Numbered from the stretch's first letter, positions 1-8,143 are shown. The stretch: 50,827 nt of DNA from Desulfofustis sp. (GCA_013042475.1 JABDQA010000183.1:1-50827), one strand, 5' to 3'. Program-made: numbers and translations. Notes: generated from the sequence alone by a model not told the origin.

Positions 1-53
1 CTGAATAACGTTTTTTTACCAGTCTGCGGCAGACCGACAATTCCTACCTTCAT
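1..53 (-). CDS. YchF/Obg-like P-loop GTPase, N-terminal fragment
   Basis: Only the first 17 codons are present; the gene runs off the left edge. The start ATG at 53 follows a GAGGG ribosome-binding site. The peptide begins MKVGIVGLPQTGKKTLF, which is the opening beta strand and P-loop of YchF-type (TRAFAC, Obg-related) ATPases, whose usual motif is GLPNVGKST. Members bind ATP or GTP and associate with ribosomes. The residue after the P-loop GK is Lys, where Ser or Thr normally coordinates magnesium. Seventeen residues cannot exclude another P-loop protein. Confidence 0.55.
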   Translation of the reverse strand, partial: MKVGIVGLPQTGKKTLF

Positions 54-372
54 CTGTCCCTCAATGTATTCTCGGTTGTTGACTCTGAAATGAAGCCTAA
101 TTCATCGGCCTGGCGAATCTACCATAGTTGAGAAAAGAATCACCAATTTCCGGCTGCATTGAAAAATTGTCTTGTGCAAAACAGCCTTCCTGGTCGCGGA
201 CGACAACGTCGACCGGTGCGCCGCCATTTTCGGTCCACCTGTCTGAAATTAATAATAGTAATTGACTGATCGTGCTTTGCATTTTAAGACTATGGGCTGA
301 AAATCGCTTTGCCCGATACCTAGGCCTTTTATTTTTAGAATTAGTGCTCGAACACCAAAAAAGGAGAGTGTG
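54..372. other. intergenic region between divergent ychF-like and ferredoxin genes
   Basis: This 319-base gap separates two divergent genes. A 61-codon minus-strand reading frame at 97-282 lacks a ribosome-binding site and resembles nothing I know, so I do not call it a gene. The only candidate signal is the weak promoter listed at 262-290. The segment is locally AT-rich, as expected for a divergent promoter region. Confidence 0.5.
262..290 (+). promoter_or_regulatory. weak sigma70-like promoter candidate for ferredoxin/rubrerythrin
   Basis: TTGACT (262-267) is followed after 17 bases by TAAGAC (285-290). The -35 box matches five of six consensus bases and the -10 box three of six. It lies about 80 bases upstream of the ferredoxin start. 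Confidence 0.3.
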
Positions 373-564
373 ATGAAAGTGAAGATTACCGATCAGTGCA
401 TGGGCGACCGCAATTGCAACAAACTCTGTCCAGAAGTATTCGAGTATGATGAAGATGCCCTATTGTCCATCGTCAAGATGGATGCCATTCCGGACCATCT
501 CATAGACGTGGTGCGCCAGGCAGCGCTCGAGTGCGGGGCCGATGCCATCGAGATCGACGAATAA
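373..564 (+). CDS. single-cluster ferredoxin with Asp in place of the second Cys
   Basis: A 63-residue soluble electron carrier of the monocluster bacterial ferredoxin family. The binding motif is CMGDRNCNKLCP (C9, D12, C15, C19), with the remaining Cys near residue 54. In standard [4Fe-4S] ferredoxins the D12 position is Cys. The same substitution is known from Pyrococcus furiosus ferredoxin and Desulfovibrio africanus ferredoxin III, where the cluster converts between [3Fe-4S] and [4Fe-4S]. The ATG at 373 has an AAGGAGAG site five bases upstream; an in-frame GTG at 370 is the alternative. Rubrerythrin begins 11 bases after the stop, so the two are probably co-transcribed and may be electron-transfer partners (inference). 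Confidence 0.9.
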   Translation: MKVKITDQCMGDRNCNKLCPEVFEYDEDALLSIVKMDAIPDHLIDVVRQAALECGADAIEIDE

Positions 565-575
565 CTTTCATAACG

Positions 576-1151
576 ATGGTTAGCTTCAGGGAGAGCCGCA
601 CCGCCCGGAATTTGCAGATTTCCTTTTCTGCCGAAGCCCAGGCCCGCTCCAGGTATAATTTTTTTGCCAGAAGAGCCGAGGATGAAGGCTTTATGCAGAT
701 TGCCAGACTTTTCGATGAAACCGCTGCCCAGGAACATGAACACGCCCTACGTTTTTTCAAGTTCTTCAATGGCGGTGAGTTGGAAACCACCTGGTCATTT
801 CCCACTGGGGTTATCGAGGACACCAGGTCAAATCTCCTGAGTTCGGCGGAGCTTGAACTCTATGTTCATGACTCCATGTACAAGGGTTTTGCTGAAATTG
901 CCCGTGAGGAGGGGTTCAAAAGGGCCGCAGACACCTTGGACGCGATCAGCGTGGCTGAAATACACCACGAGGAGTTATTCAGGGAACTGGCAGCAAATAT
1001 AGACAACGGAAGGGTCTTTGCCAGAGAAGAGGAACGGGTCTGGAAATGTATCGGCTGCGGTTACCTGCATACCGGCAGGGAAGCGCCGGAGAAATGCCCG
1101 GCCTGCGTGAGAAAGCAGGCCTACTTCGAACTGCTGATCAAGACCTGGTAG
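576..1151 (+). CDS. rubrerythrin
   Basis: A 191-residue protein, the classical rubrerythrin length. The ferritin-like diiron domain (about residues 1-150) shows the expected glutamates and histidines in SAEAQARSRY, QEHEHALRFF, AEIAREEGF and AEIHHEELF. The C-terminal rubredoxin-like domain carries two CxxC pairs, CIGC and CPAC, about 13 residues apart. The family reduces hydrogen peroxide in the cytoplasm of anaerobes using electrons from rubredoxin or ferredoxin. I chose the ATG at 576 because upstream in-frame sequence overlaps the ferredoxin and has no family similarity. No strong ribosome-binding site is visible, so translation may be coupled to the ferredoxin gene, whose stop lies 11 bases upstream. 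Confidence 0.93.
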   Translation: MVSFRESRTARNLQISFSAEAQARSRYNFFARRAEDEGFMQIARLFDETAAQEHEHALRFFKFFNGGELETTWSFPTGVIEDTRSNLLSSAELELYVHDSMYKGFAEIAREEGFKRAADTLDAISVAEIHHEELFRELAANIDNGRVFAREEERVWKCIGCGYLHTGREAPEKCPACVRKQAYFELLIKTW

Positions 1152-1212
1152 CGGTTTTTAATCGGGCATTGCGAAACACACTTCGCCATTATCGGCACAA
1201 TGAGGTAGTGCG

Positions 1213-2502
1213 TTAACGCTGAGCCAGCGGCACGAATGGTCGGGTGTTTTCGCCGGTGTAGATTTGCCGTGGCCGCGAAATACGCTGGTTGTGTTCCAGC
1301 AGTTCTCGCCAATTGGCAATCCAACCTGGCATCCTTCCCATGGCAAACATCACCGTGTACATGTTCAGCGGAATACCGATGGCTCGCAGCAGTATACCAC
1401 TGTAGAAATCGACGTTGGGGTAGAGGTTGCGTTCGACGAAATAGTCATCCTTGAGGGTCTTCTCTTCAAGTTCCAGAGCTACATCGAGCAGCGGATCTTT
1501 CTGCTGCAGTTCTTCCAGCACCTCATAGACCCGTTTTTTTAAAATGATCGAGCGAGGATCAAAATTCTTGTAGACCCGGTGCCCGAAACCCATCAGTCGG
1601 TAATCGCTGTTTTTATCCCTGGCCATATCCAGGTAGTGACTGATCGGCTTGCCCGATGTCTTGATTTCTTCGAGCATTCTGATAACCGCTGCATTGGCAC
1701 CGCCGTGCAGGGGGCCCCACAAAGCGCACACTCCGGCAGACACCGAGCTGAACAAGTTTGCCCTCGAGCTGCCTACCACCCGAACCGTCGACGTCGAACA
1801 GTTCTGTTCATGGTCTGCATGAAGTACAAGAAATAGATTCAGGGCCCGTTCCACTATCGGGGTGGCGATATACTCCCGATAGGGCTCTGAGAACATCATA
1901 TGCAGAAAGTTCGAACAATAGCTCAAGTTGGGATTGGGGTGCATCAGAGGCTTGCCAGTCGCCATCCGGTAGGAGAAGGCGGCAATCACGCGAACCTTGG
2001 AAAGCAGCAAGGCTACTGTCCGGTCAAATGCCGGGCCTTCGGCGTGCACCTCAAGAACTTCGGGATGAAAACAGGAGACCAGGTTGAGCATGGCGGACAA
2101 AATCGCCATTGGCGGTGCATCCTTGGGAAATCCTGAAAAATGGTGCTCGAGGCTGGTGTGAAGTTGGGCGTGCTCAGCCAAAGTCGCTCTAAAATTAGCA
2201 AGCTGACGTGGATTAGGTAATTCACCGTAGAGGATTAGATAAGCAATTTCGACAAAGGTTGCCTGATTGGCTATTTCTTCGATGGGGTACCCACGATAGC
2301 GGAGCACACCGTTGGACCCGTCCACATAGGTGATCGAAGAATAGCAGGAGCCGGTATTGCCGTAACCGGGATCCATGGTGATACAGCCTGTCTGGGAGCG
2401 CAGTTTCTGGATGTCGATGGCCCGTTCATTTTCGGTCCCTGTTTGTACCTCGAAATCATAACTCTTACCGTCAATCGTCAAGGTGGCTGTATTCTCAGTC
2501 AT
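1213..2502 (-). CDS. gltA: citrate synthase, type II (GltA)
   Basis: Condenses acetyl-CoA and oxaloacetate to citrate at the entry of the TCA cycle. The protein is 429 residues, like Escherichia coli GltA (427). Visible active-site segments are WGPLHGGAN (catalytic His), FGHRVYKN (second His) and NVDFYSG (catalytic Asp). The N-terminal beta domain typical of the hexameric, NADH-sensitive Gram-negative type is present from residue 1. The ATG at 2502 has a GAGGAGAAAC site just upstream. The gene converges on rubrerythrin with 61 bases between stops, and no U-rich terminator is visible there. The divergent upstream gap of 265 bases also serves the ABC operon. Confidence 0.96.
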   Translation of the reverse strand: MTENTATLTIDGKSYDFEVQTGTENERAIDIQKLRSQTGCITMDPGYGNTGSCYSSITYVDGSNGVLRYRGYPIEEIANQATFVEIAYLILYGELPNPRQLANFRATLAEHAQLHTSLEHHFSGFPKDAPPMAILSAMLNLVSCFHPEVLEVHAEGPAFDRTVALLLSKVRVIAAFSYRMATGKPLMHPNPNLSYCSNFLHMMFSEPYREYIATPIVERALNLFLVLHADHEQNCSTSTVRVVGSSRANLFSSVSAGVCALWGPLHGGANAAVIRMLEEIKTSGKPISHYLDMARDKNSDYRLMGFGHRVYKNFDPRSIILKKRVYEVLEELQQKDPLLDVALELEEKTLKDDYFVERNLYPNVDFYSGILLRAIGIPLNMYTVMFAMGRMPGWIANWRELLEHNQRISRPRQIYTGENTRPFVPLAQR

Positions 2503-2676
2503 TGTTTCTCCTCGAGTGCGTATGGGCTAGATGTGTCAAAAAACAAGTATGATGATATTGATAATTATTATTCTTCTGGTAGGCAATCCACTGGTCAGTT
2601 ACAATAACCAGTCTGAACCATTTAGCCAGAAGGGGACGCACCATACTGAAGCTCTGATGGAAATACCACCTTTTAA

Positions 2677-2706
2677 TTGACTTTTTTCAGCGGTTCTTAG
2701 TATCCT
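2677..2706 (+). promoter_or_regulatory. sigma70-like promoter for the amino-acid ABC operon
   Basis: TTGACT (2677-2682), an 18-base spacer and TATCCT (2701-2706) match five and four of six consensus bases. The site lies about 60 bases upstream of the first gene of the operon, in the gap shared with gltA. Confidence 0.5.
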
Positions 2707-2767
2707 CAAATCTGGCCTTTGATAAATCAAGGAAATCAGTCACTACTTCTATCCCTTCGGATCAGCC

Positions 2768-3541
2768 ATGGAAGAGCGGATCGTTTCGGTAGCGCTTGAC
2801 GACATTCACAAACGTTTTGACGCCAACGAAGTATTGAAAGGAATTTCTGTTTCGGCCCACCAGGGGGAGGTCATCTCGGTTCTGGGTCCCAGTGGTTCCG
2901 GCAAGTCGACCCTGTTGCGCTGCATCAATCTGCTGGAAATACCGGACAGCGGCAGGTTGCTTGTGTCAGGCGAAGAAGTACTATTGAAAAAAACCAGGGA
3001 CAATCGAACGGTACCGGCTGATACAAAGCAGGTGGAACGCATCAGAGCGAAACTGGCGATGGTGTTTCAGCAGTTCAACCTCTGGTCCCACATGACGATC
3101 TTGCAGAACGTCATCGAGGCGCCGGTCCATGTGCTGAAAACCCCCCGCCAGGAGGCCATTGACAGGGCCATGATGTATCTCGAAAAAGTCGGAATTCCTG
3201 ACAAGCTGGAAGCTTATCCAGCCCACCTTTCGGGGGGCCAGCAGCAGCGGGCAGCCATCGCCCGGGCCCTGGCCATGGAGCCCGAAGTAATTCTATTTGA
3301 TGAACCCACTTCGGCACTCGACCCTGAGCTGGTAGGAGAGGTGCTTCAGGTCATGCGAAATCTTGCTGAGGAAGGCCGGACGATGATTGTCGTGACGCAT
3401 GAGATGGGATTTGCCCGTGAGGTTTCTTCCCGGGTAATTTTTCTTGATGAAGGGTTGGTCATGGAGGACGGTGCTCCAGAGATAATTTTCAACAATCCGG
3501 AAACAGATCGGTTCTCTGCCTTCATCAAGGCAATGGTCTGA
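2768..3541 (+). CDS. polar amino-acid ABC transporter ATPase (HisP/AotP type)
   Basis: The ATP-hydrolysing subunit of a basic or polar amino-acid importer, 257 residues like HisP. It has Walker [11 protein letters not shown]-loop [12 protein letters not shown], signature LSGGQQQR, Walker [14 protein letters not shown] and the switch His in VVTHEMG. The insertion between Walker A and the Q-loop (about residues 65-100) is typical of HisP, ArtP and AotP. It opens a five-gene operon in the order ATPase, binding protein, permease, permease, deacylase. The start at 2768 has only a poor ribosome-binding site, which may keep this subunit low. Substrate cannot be read from the ATPase; arginine or ornithine is inferred from the operon's gene content. 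Confidence 0.92.
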   Translation: MEERIVSVALDDIHKRFDANEVLKGISVSAHQGEVISVLGPSGSGKSTLLRCINLLEIPDSGRLLVSGEEVLLKKTRDNRTVPADTKQVERIRAKLAMVFQQFNLWSHMTILQNVIEAPVHVLKTPRQEAIDRAMMYLEKVGIPDKLEAYPAHLSGGQQQRAAIARALAMEPEVILFDEPTSALDPELVGEVLQVMRNLAEEGRTMIVVTHEMGFAREVSSRVIFLDEGLVMEDGAPEIIFNNPETDRFSAFIKAMV

Positions 3542-3582
3542 TCTTTTTGCACTGCCACTAACAGTCTACCAGGAGGTACATC

Positions 3583-4365
3583 ATGAAGAGACTCATTTCT
3601 GCACTGCTGTTTGTTGTTTTCGCGCTAGCGGCGACCTCTGCGTCAGCCAAGGACTGGTCCAAAGTCCGTATCGGCGTCGAAGGCGCCTATCCGCCATTTA
3701 ATTTCGTCACACCCGCCGGAGATCTTGCTGGTTTCGATGTTGACATCGCCAAGGCGCTTGGCGAGGCAATGGGTGTTGAACTTGTTATAGTTGGGCCTCA
3801 GGATTGGGATGGTATAATACCTGCTTTATTGGCAAACAAATATGATGCAATCATTGCCTCGATGTCTATTACTGAAGAACGCAAAATGAAGGTGGCATTT
3901 TCAAACAAATATTACAACACACCAGCTAAATTTGTTTGCAAGAAAGGAGATATAACTGAATTTTCCCGGGAGGCGATTAAAGGCAAAAAAATTGGCGTAC
4001 AGCGGGCCACTATCCATGACCGTTATCTGACCGATAACTACGGCAAGGACGTGGAGGTAAAACGTTACGGAACTCAAGACGAGGCATACCTGGATCTGAC
4101 CGCCGGCCGGGTCGACATGCTACTGGCTGACAGCGTTGCCCTGTCCGATGGTTTCCTGAAGAAACCCGAAGGGGCCGATTACCAGTTTATCGGACCTGAC
4201 CTAAGCGATCCGCAATGGTTCGGTGATGGAGTAGGAGTTGCCATTCGCAAGGAAGACAAGGAGTTGGTCGAAATGTTCAACATGGCGATCGATAAAATAC
4301 GCGCCGACGGCACCTACAAAACCATCCAGGATAAGTATTTCGATTTCAACGTCTACGGCGAATAA
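3583..4365 (+). CDS. periplasmic basic amino-acid binding protein (HisJ/ArgT/AotJ type)
   Basis: A 260-residue substrate-binding protein of SBP family 3. A cleavable signal peptide occupies about residues 1-22, with cleavage likely after ASA before KDW. Family features include RIGVEGAYPPFNF, GFDVDIAKALGEAM, SMSITEERK and a late DGTYKTIQDKYF segment. The ATG at 3583 has a strong AGGAGG site. The gene is followed by a stem-loop before the permease genes. An unusual stretch at about 3781-3960 is much more AT-rich than either flank although the protein stays family-like throughout, which suggests mosaic origin. The ligand is likely arginine, ornithine or lysine, by context. Confidence 0.93.
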   Translation: MKRLISALLFVVFALAATSASAKDWSKVRIGVEGAYPPFNFVTPAGDLAGFDVDIAKALGEAMGVELVIVGPQDWDGIIPALLANKYDAIIASMSITEERKMKVAFSNKYYNTPAKFVCKKGDITEFSREAIKGKKIGVQRATIHDRYLTDNYGKDVEVKRYGTQDEAYLDLTAGRVDMLLADSVALSDGFLKKPEGADYQFIGPDLSDPQWFGDGVGVAIRKEDKELVEMFNMAIDKIRADGTYKTIQDKYFDFNVYGE

Positions 4366-4375
4366 TCAGCACCTT

Positions 4376-4401
4376 CCGCCCCCTACTTCAGCGGGAGGCG
4401 G
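4376..4401 (+). other. intercistronic stem-loop between binding-protein and permease genes
   Basis: CCGCCCCC (4376-4383) pairs with GGG plus GGCGG (4393-4401), with one bulged A and a nine-base loop. No T-tract follows, so it is not a full intrinsic terminator. Structures at this position in periplasmic permease operons are known to protect the binding-protein message and lower downstream expression; that role here is inferred. Confidence 0.6.
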
Positions 4402-4419
4402 GACATCTTCAGGGTATCA

Positions 4420-5109
4420 ATGCTCTCACTGCATGGCTATGGCCCCTCCATTTTTGAGGGGACTCTCTTAACGCTTGAGGTTTCTCTCGCCTCACTTCTA
4501 ATCGCAATGCTTTTAGGCATCAGTGGTGCCCTGGCCAAACTATCCGGCGCCAGGTCTTTGCGGCTGGTCGCCACGTTCTATACCACTATCATACGTGGGA
4601 TCCCTGATCTGGTGCTGATGCTGCTGGTCTTCTACGGCGGTCAGATGCTGATTAACCAGCTCGGTCCTCTGCTAGGCTATGACGGGTACATCGACATCAA
4701 CCCGTTTATTGCCGGTGTTTTGACCATCGGCTTTATCTTCGGTGCCTATATGACCGAGACCTTCCGGGGAGCAATCCTGGCCGTTAACAAAGGACAGCTC
4801 GAAGCCGGCACTGCCTATGGTATGTCTGGCTTTATGGTGTTCAGGCGTATCACCCTGCCGCAGATGGTCCGTCATGCCCTGCCGGGATTTGGCAACAACT
4901 GGCTGGTACTGGTCAAGACCACCGCCCTGGTGTCGATTATAGGACTCAACGATATGGTTAGGAAAGCCGGTCTGGCCGCCGGTGCCACCAGAAAACCGTT
5001 CACCTTCTACCTGGTGGTGGCCGTCAATTACCTGCTGATCACCACCATTTCTATTTATATCCTCAAGTATCTGGAACGCCGTTACAGCGTCGGCGTCAGG
5101 GAGTTCTAA
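4420..5109 (+). CDS. amino-acid ABC transporter permease (HisQ/AotQ type)
   Basis: An integral inner-membrane subunit of 229 residues, colinear with HisQ (228). The N-terminus MLSLHGYGPSIFEGTLLTL matches the family and fixes the ATG at 4420. The segment TTIIRGIPDLVLMLLVFYGG and the EAA loop around EAGTAYGMSGFMVFRRI, which docks to the ATPase, are clear. The C-terminus RRYSVGVREF also matches HisQ. About five membrane helices are expected. It lies 54 bases after the binding-protein gene, beyond a stem-loop, and one base before the second permease gene. Confidence 0.92.
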   Translation: MLSLHGYGPSIFEGTLLTLEVSLASLLIAMLLGISGALAKLSGARSLRLVATFYTTIIRGIPDLVLMLLVFYGGQMLINQLGPLLGYDGYIDINPFIAGVLTIGFIFGAYMTETFRGAILAVNKGQLEAGTAYGMSGFMVFRRITLPQMVRHALPGFGNNWLVLVKTTALVSIIGLNDMVRKAGLAAGATRKPFTFYLVVAVNYLLITTISIYILKYLERRYSVGVREF

Positions 5110-5110
5110 G

Positions 5111-5827
5111 ATGGATCTGTCGATCATCATAGAAAACCTGCCGATCTATTTTACCGGACTGAAAAACACCATCATCCTGGTCTCGATTTCACTTGTCCTT
5201 GGCCTGGCGCTGGCCGTACCGCTGGCGATTTTGCGCAACTATGGGAATCCACTCGTGCAGCTGCCGATCAGGGCTTTTGTATATTTTTTCCGGGGTACGC
5301 CCTTGCTCGTACAGATGTTTCTGATCTACTACGGCTTTGGCCAATTCGACCTGATCAAAGAGAGTTTGTTCTGGCCCTTTTTCCGCGAAGCATACTTCTG
5401 TGCGCTGTTTACCTTCACTCTAAATACCGCTGCCTACACCACCGAAATCCTGCGTGGTGCTATCAAGGCAACCCCGCACGGCGAGATTGAGGCAGCCATG
5501 GCCGCCGGTATGTCAAGGCTGCTCATGGTGCGTCGCCTCATCCTACCCAGCGCTTTCCGCCGGGCTCTGCCTGCTTACAGCAACGAGATCATCTTCATGC
5601 TGCACGGCTCGTCCCTGGCCAGCGTCATCACCATAGTCGATATCACCGGTGCCGCCAGGATCATCAATTCCAGATTTTACAGCCCCTATGAGGCCTTTTT
5701 GACTGCGGCCGTATTTTACATGGCAATAACCTTTCTGATCGTTTTTCTGGTGAAAAAGCTCGAGGTTCGCTGGTTCGCCCACCTTCAGCCCCAATCCACC
5801 AAAGCGGCTATCGAGACGCCGCCGTGA
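5111..5827 (+). CDS. amino-acid ABC transporter permease (HisM/AotM type)
   Basis: The second membrane subunit, 238 residues like HisM. It contains FVYFFRGTPLLVQMFLIYYG, FTLNTAAYTTEILRGAIK and the EAA loop GEIEAAMAAGMSRLLMVRR, all HisM hallmarks. It would form a heterodimer with the HisQ-type permease and bind the ATPase dimer. It begins one base after the first permease stop, and its own stop overlaps the next gene's GTG start within GTGA, so translation of the last three operon genes is coupled. Confidence 0.92.
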   Translation: MDLSIIIENLPIYFTGLKNTIILVSISLVLGLALAVPLAILRNYGNPLVQLPIRAFVYFFRGTPLLVQMFLIYYGFGQFDLIKESLFWPFFREAYFCALFTFTLNTAAYTTEILRGAIKATPHGEIEAAMAAGMSRLLMVRRLILPSAFRRALPAYSNEIIFMLHGSSLASVITIVDITGAARIINSRFYSPYEAFLTAAVFYMAITFLIVFLVKKLEVRWFAHLQPQSTKAAIETPP

Positions 5828-6960
5828 GGACGATCGAAACCAGAGTGCTCCCCCAGGCAAGTCCCGGCACCAGAAGATCGCTGAAGATTCTTCGCTACGG
5901 GGAAGCCGGCGATCGCCCCAAAGCTTATCTCCAGGCCGGTCTGCACGCCGATGAAGCACCCGGCTATGCGGTGCTTCACGCTCTCATCCAGAAACTTGAT
6001 ACGGCCGCCACTCAGGGCTCAATCAATGGAGAGATCATCGTCGTGCCGGCGGCCAATCCCATCGGTCTCGACCAATGGCGGGACGACATGCTGCATGGCC
6101 GTTTCGATTTCGTCAATTCGATTAATTTCAACCGACAGCACCATGATCTCATTGACCGGCTGATTGAAGCTGTCGGCCCGAAACTGGGCGACGACGTCGA
6201 AAAAAACGTGGCGGCCATACGCACATGCACCGCTGAATTGCTCGCGGCTCTGAGGCCAGATAACGAAGCTGCGACGCTCAAACAGTTGTTGCTGTCGCTG
6301 TCCCACGACGCCGATATCGTGCTTGATTTGCATTGTGATCTCGAGGCTCTGATGCACGTCTATATTGGCACGCCGCTGTGGCCGAAGGCGGAGGATCTCT
6401 CAGCCCAGATGGGAGCCGAGGCGACACTTCTGGCCGGCGACTCCGGGGGTACACCCTTCGATGAAGCCAACAGCCGGCCTTGGTGGGTTCTGGCCGAACA
6501 GTTCCAGGATCATCAGATCCCCCCAGCCTGCCTTGCTGCAACCGTTGAATTGCGGGGTTTTTCCGATACCGATCCGGAGATGATCGAGCGCGACAGCGAC
6601 AATCTATTTGATTTTCTGCAGCGACGCGGGTTTATCGACGGGGAGCCCGATAAACTGCCGACCCTTATCAATGGTGCAACCCCTTTGACCGGAGTTGATT
6701 ATGTTAAAGCCAGTTCGGCCGGTATCATCGTCTATCTGAAAAAACTTGGCGATACGGTTGCAAAAGATGAGTCGATCGCCCAGATCATTAACCCTCTTCC
6801 TGAACATGGTGATCAGCAACTGGTCGAGGTAAAAAGCGGAACCGATGGACTGTTGTTCTCCCGCAATGCGGACCGCTTCGCTCGGCCTGGCAAAATCATT
6901 GCCAAGATCGCCGGCAGTAAACCGCTGACCGAGACTGAAGGGCATCTGTTGACGCTTTGA
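5824..6960 (+). CDS. AstE/AspA-family zinc deacylase linked to the ABC transporter (AotO-like)
   Basis: A 378-residue protein of the succinylglutamate desuccinylase/aspartoacylase family, part of the M14 carboxypeptidase-like fold. Zinc ligands are visible as HADE in AGLHADEAPG and the His in LDLHCD, and a Glu in VELRGFSD is the likely catalytic base. The C-terminal beta domain (VKSGTDGLLF onward) is typical. The GTG start at 5824 overlaps the permease stop by four bases. P. aeruginosa aotJQMOP carries an equivalent fifth gene, so this probably hydrolyses an imported acylated or amide-linked amino acid. The true substrate is unknown and it need not be succinylglutamate. Confidence 0.82.
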   Translation: MRTIETRVLPQASPGTRRSLKILRYGEAGDRPKAYLQAGLHADEAPGYAVLHALIQKLDTAATQGSINGEIIVVPAANPIGLDQWRDDMLHGRFDFVNSINFNRQHHDLIDRLIEAVGPKLGDDVEKNVAAIRTCTAELLAALRPDNEAATLKQLLLSLSHDADIVLDLHCDLEALMHVYIGTPLWPKAEDLSAQMGAEATLLAGDSGGTPFDEANSRPWWVLAEQFQDHQIPPACLAATVELRGFSDTDPEMIERDSDNLFDFLQRRGFIDGEPDKLPTLINGATPLTGVDYVKASSAGIIVYLKKLGDTVAKDESIAQIINPLPEHGDQQLVEVKSGTDGLLFSRNADRFARPGKIIAKIAGSKPLTETEGHLLTL

Positions 6961-7002
6961 GGCCTGGCCGTTACGGCTATCAGTCAGGCAGCTGCAAGAG
7001 AA

Positions 7003-7398
7003 TCAGATCAGAGTTATTTCGAATTCCGGAGGATTGTGGAGGTGCTGCTTGACGACGCACTGGTCCATGGCCTTTACTATTGCAGCTCGATACTTGTCTG
7101 GAAAGCCTTCCGGCAGAGCAAGCTCTATTGATAATTTGGGGTAGCGCTTCTGATCCCTGTCCCAATCGTAGCCCATCTTCAAACGCATATTCGAGTAATC
7201 GATGTCTCTGGTTCGACAGAATTTCAGGGCAAAGTAAGCGCTACAGTTGGCGATGGAGACAAGAAAATACTCGGTTGGTGAGGGAGCTGTATTGTCGCCT
7301 CCCGACTTCTCGGGTTGATCAGTTACCACGGTAAAATCGCCCACCGCAGCTTCAACTTTCAGATTACCCGGAAATGTTACCTCTATTTCGTTCGGCAA
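7003..7398 (-). CDS. OsmC-family protein
   Basis: A 131-residue OsmC/Ohr-fold protein. Two conserved cysteines appear in SIANCSAYFALKF and MDQCVVKQHL, the usual peroxidatic and resolving pair of thiol-dependent organic hydroperoxide reductases. The start is TTG at 7398, with AAAGGAG upstream; no ATG or GTG suits the family N-terminus. It follows the pRiA4b-type gene by 15 bases and is probably co-transcribed with it. The long YfcX/YhfA-like OsmC proteins are often uncharacterised, so a peroxide-reducing role is likely but not certain. Confidence 0.82.
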   Translation of the reverse strand: MPNEIEVTFPGNLKVEAAVGDFTVVTDQPEKSGGDNTAPSPTEYFLVSIANCSAYFALKFCRTRDIDYSNMRLKMGYDWDRDQKRYPKLSIELALPEGFPDKYRAAIVKAMDQCVVKQHLHNPPEFEITLI

Positions 7399-7413
7399 GG
7401 CCTTTCTCCTTTC

Positions 7414-8046
7414 TCAGATGTTGAATTTTGCCAGTTTTTTTTGGATTTCTTCACCATCGAACACATATGGTTTGAAGCCCATTGACTCGCCCATATCCAA
7501 GTACACCTCAGCCGGGTCAATACCGCTCTCATCAAGCACGCCCAGCAGGGCTTGATATTGATGAATGTCGCCCACCTCTTCGGGTGGACATCCATTGGCG
7601 CCGTCGAGGAGCAGGGGGAAAGATTTGAAGGTGCCCGGATTGAGTATTTTCTCAACTGCGATCTGCAGCTCCCAGCCATCACCGCCGTCGTACAGGTAAC
7701 TGAACAGAAACTGCATACCTTCCTCAAGCTGGTGGAGTTCGAAAGCGGCTTCATCGTACTCCGGTTTTCGTTTGAAGTCCTCGATGCCGAAGCCCGGCTG
7801 ATAAAAAATCTTGCCCACCAGAAACTGGTGGGTATCGCTGTCCTGCCAGCCCATGCAGATCTGGATAACTTGATGCAAATGGGTCAGCGTCATCTGTCCG
7901 GGAACTTGTATCCGGCGCCAGATCAGCGGATCGGAGAAGGGAATGGCCAGTTTCAGTCGATAACCGGGAATGGCTTTTTCTGTCTGCCCGTTCGCCTGGC
8001 GCACTTCCTTTGTTTTTCCGAATTCACCCTTGAGTATTTTGGCCAT
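7414..8046 (-). CDS. plasmid pRiA4b ORF-3-like family protein
   Basis: A 210-residue protein of the pRiA4b ORF-3 family. The central family sequence runs YRLKLAIPFSDPLIWRRIQVPG, then LTHLHQVIQICMGW and HQFLVG, followed by SYLYDGGDGWELQI and GANGCPPEEVGD. The function is not established; the family is common both on plasmids and on chromosomes. I chose the ATG at 8046 (MAKILKGEF) because a CAGGAGAG site lies upstream of it; a longer frame to 8064 would overlap that site. It precedes the OsmC-like gene by 15 bases. Confidence 0.85.
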   Translation of the reverse strand: MAKILKGEFGKTKEVRQANGQTEKAIPGYRLKLAIPFSDPLIWRRIQVPGQMTLTHLHQVIQICMGWQDSDTHQFLVGKIFYQPGFGIEDFKRKPEYDEAAFELHQLEEGMQFLFSYLYDGGDGWELQIAVEKILNPGTFKSFPLLLDGANGCPPEEVGDIHQYQALLGVLDESGIDPAEVYLDMGESMGFKPYVFDGEEIQKKLAKFNI

Positions 8047-8143
8047 TATTCGTCTCTCCTGCATACCGTATTGGCTACCTGATTGCTATTTCTGGGGTCT
8101 TGAATTGATAAGCATTTTTCTAGAGTAGACCAGTGTGCATCGA

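Noticed and set aside
97-282. A 61-codon minus-strand frame upstream of the YchF-like gene
   Set aside because: No ribosome-binding site, no recognisable domain, and it lies in the expected promoter region.
1171-1186. Terminator between rubrerythrin and gltA
   Set aside because: The GCGAA/TTCGC hairpin is only five pairs with no T-tract on either side.
7414-8046. Mobile element passenger gene, since the family name refers to a plasmid
   Set aside because: No transposase, inverted repeats or composition shift is visible around it, and the family is common on chromosomes.
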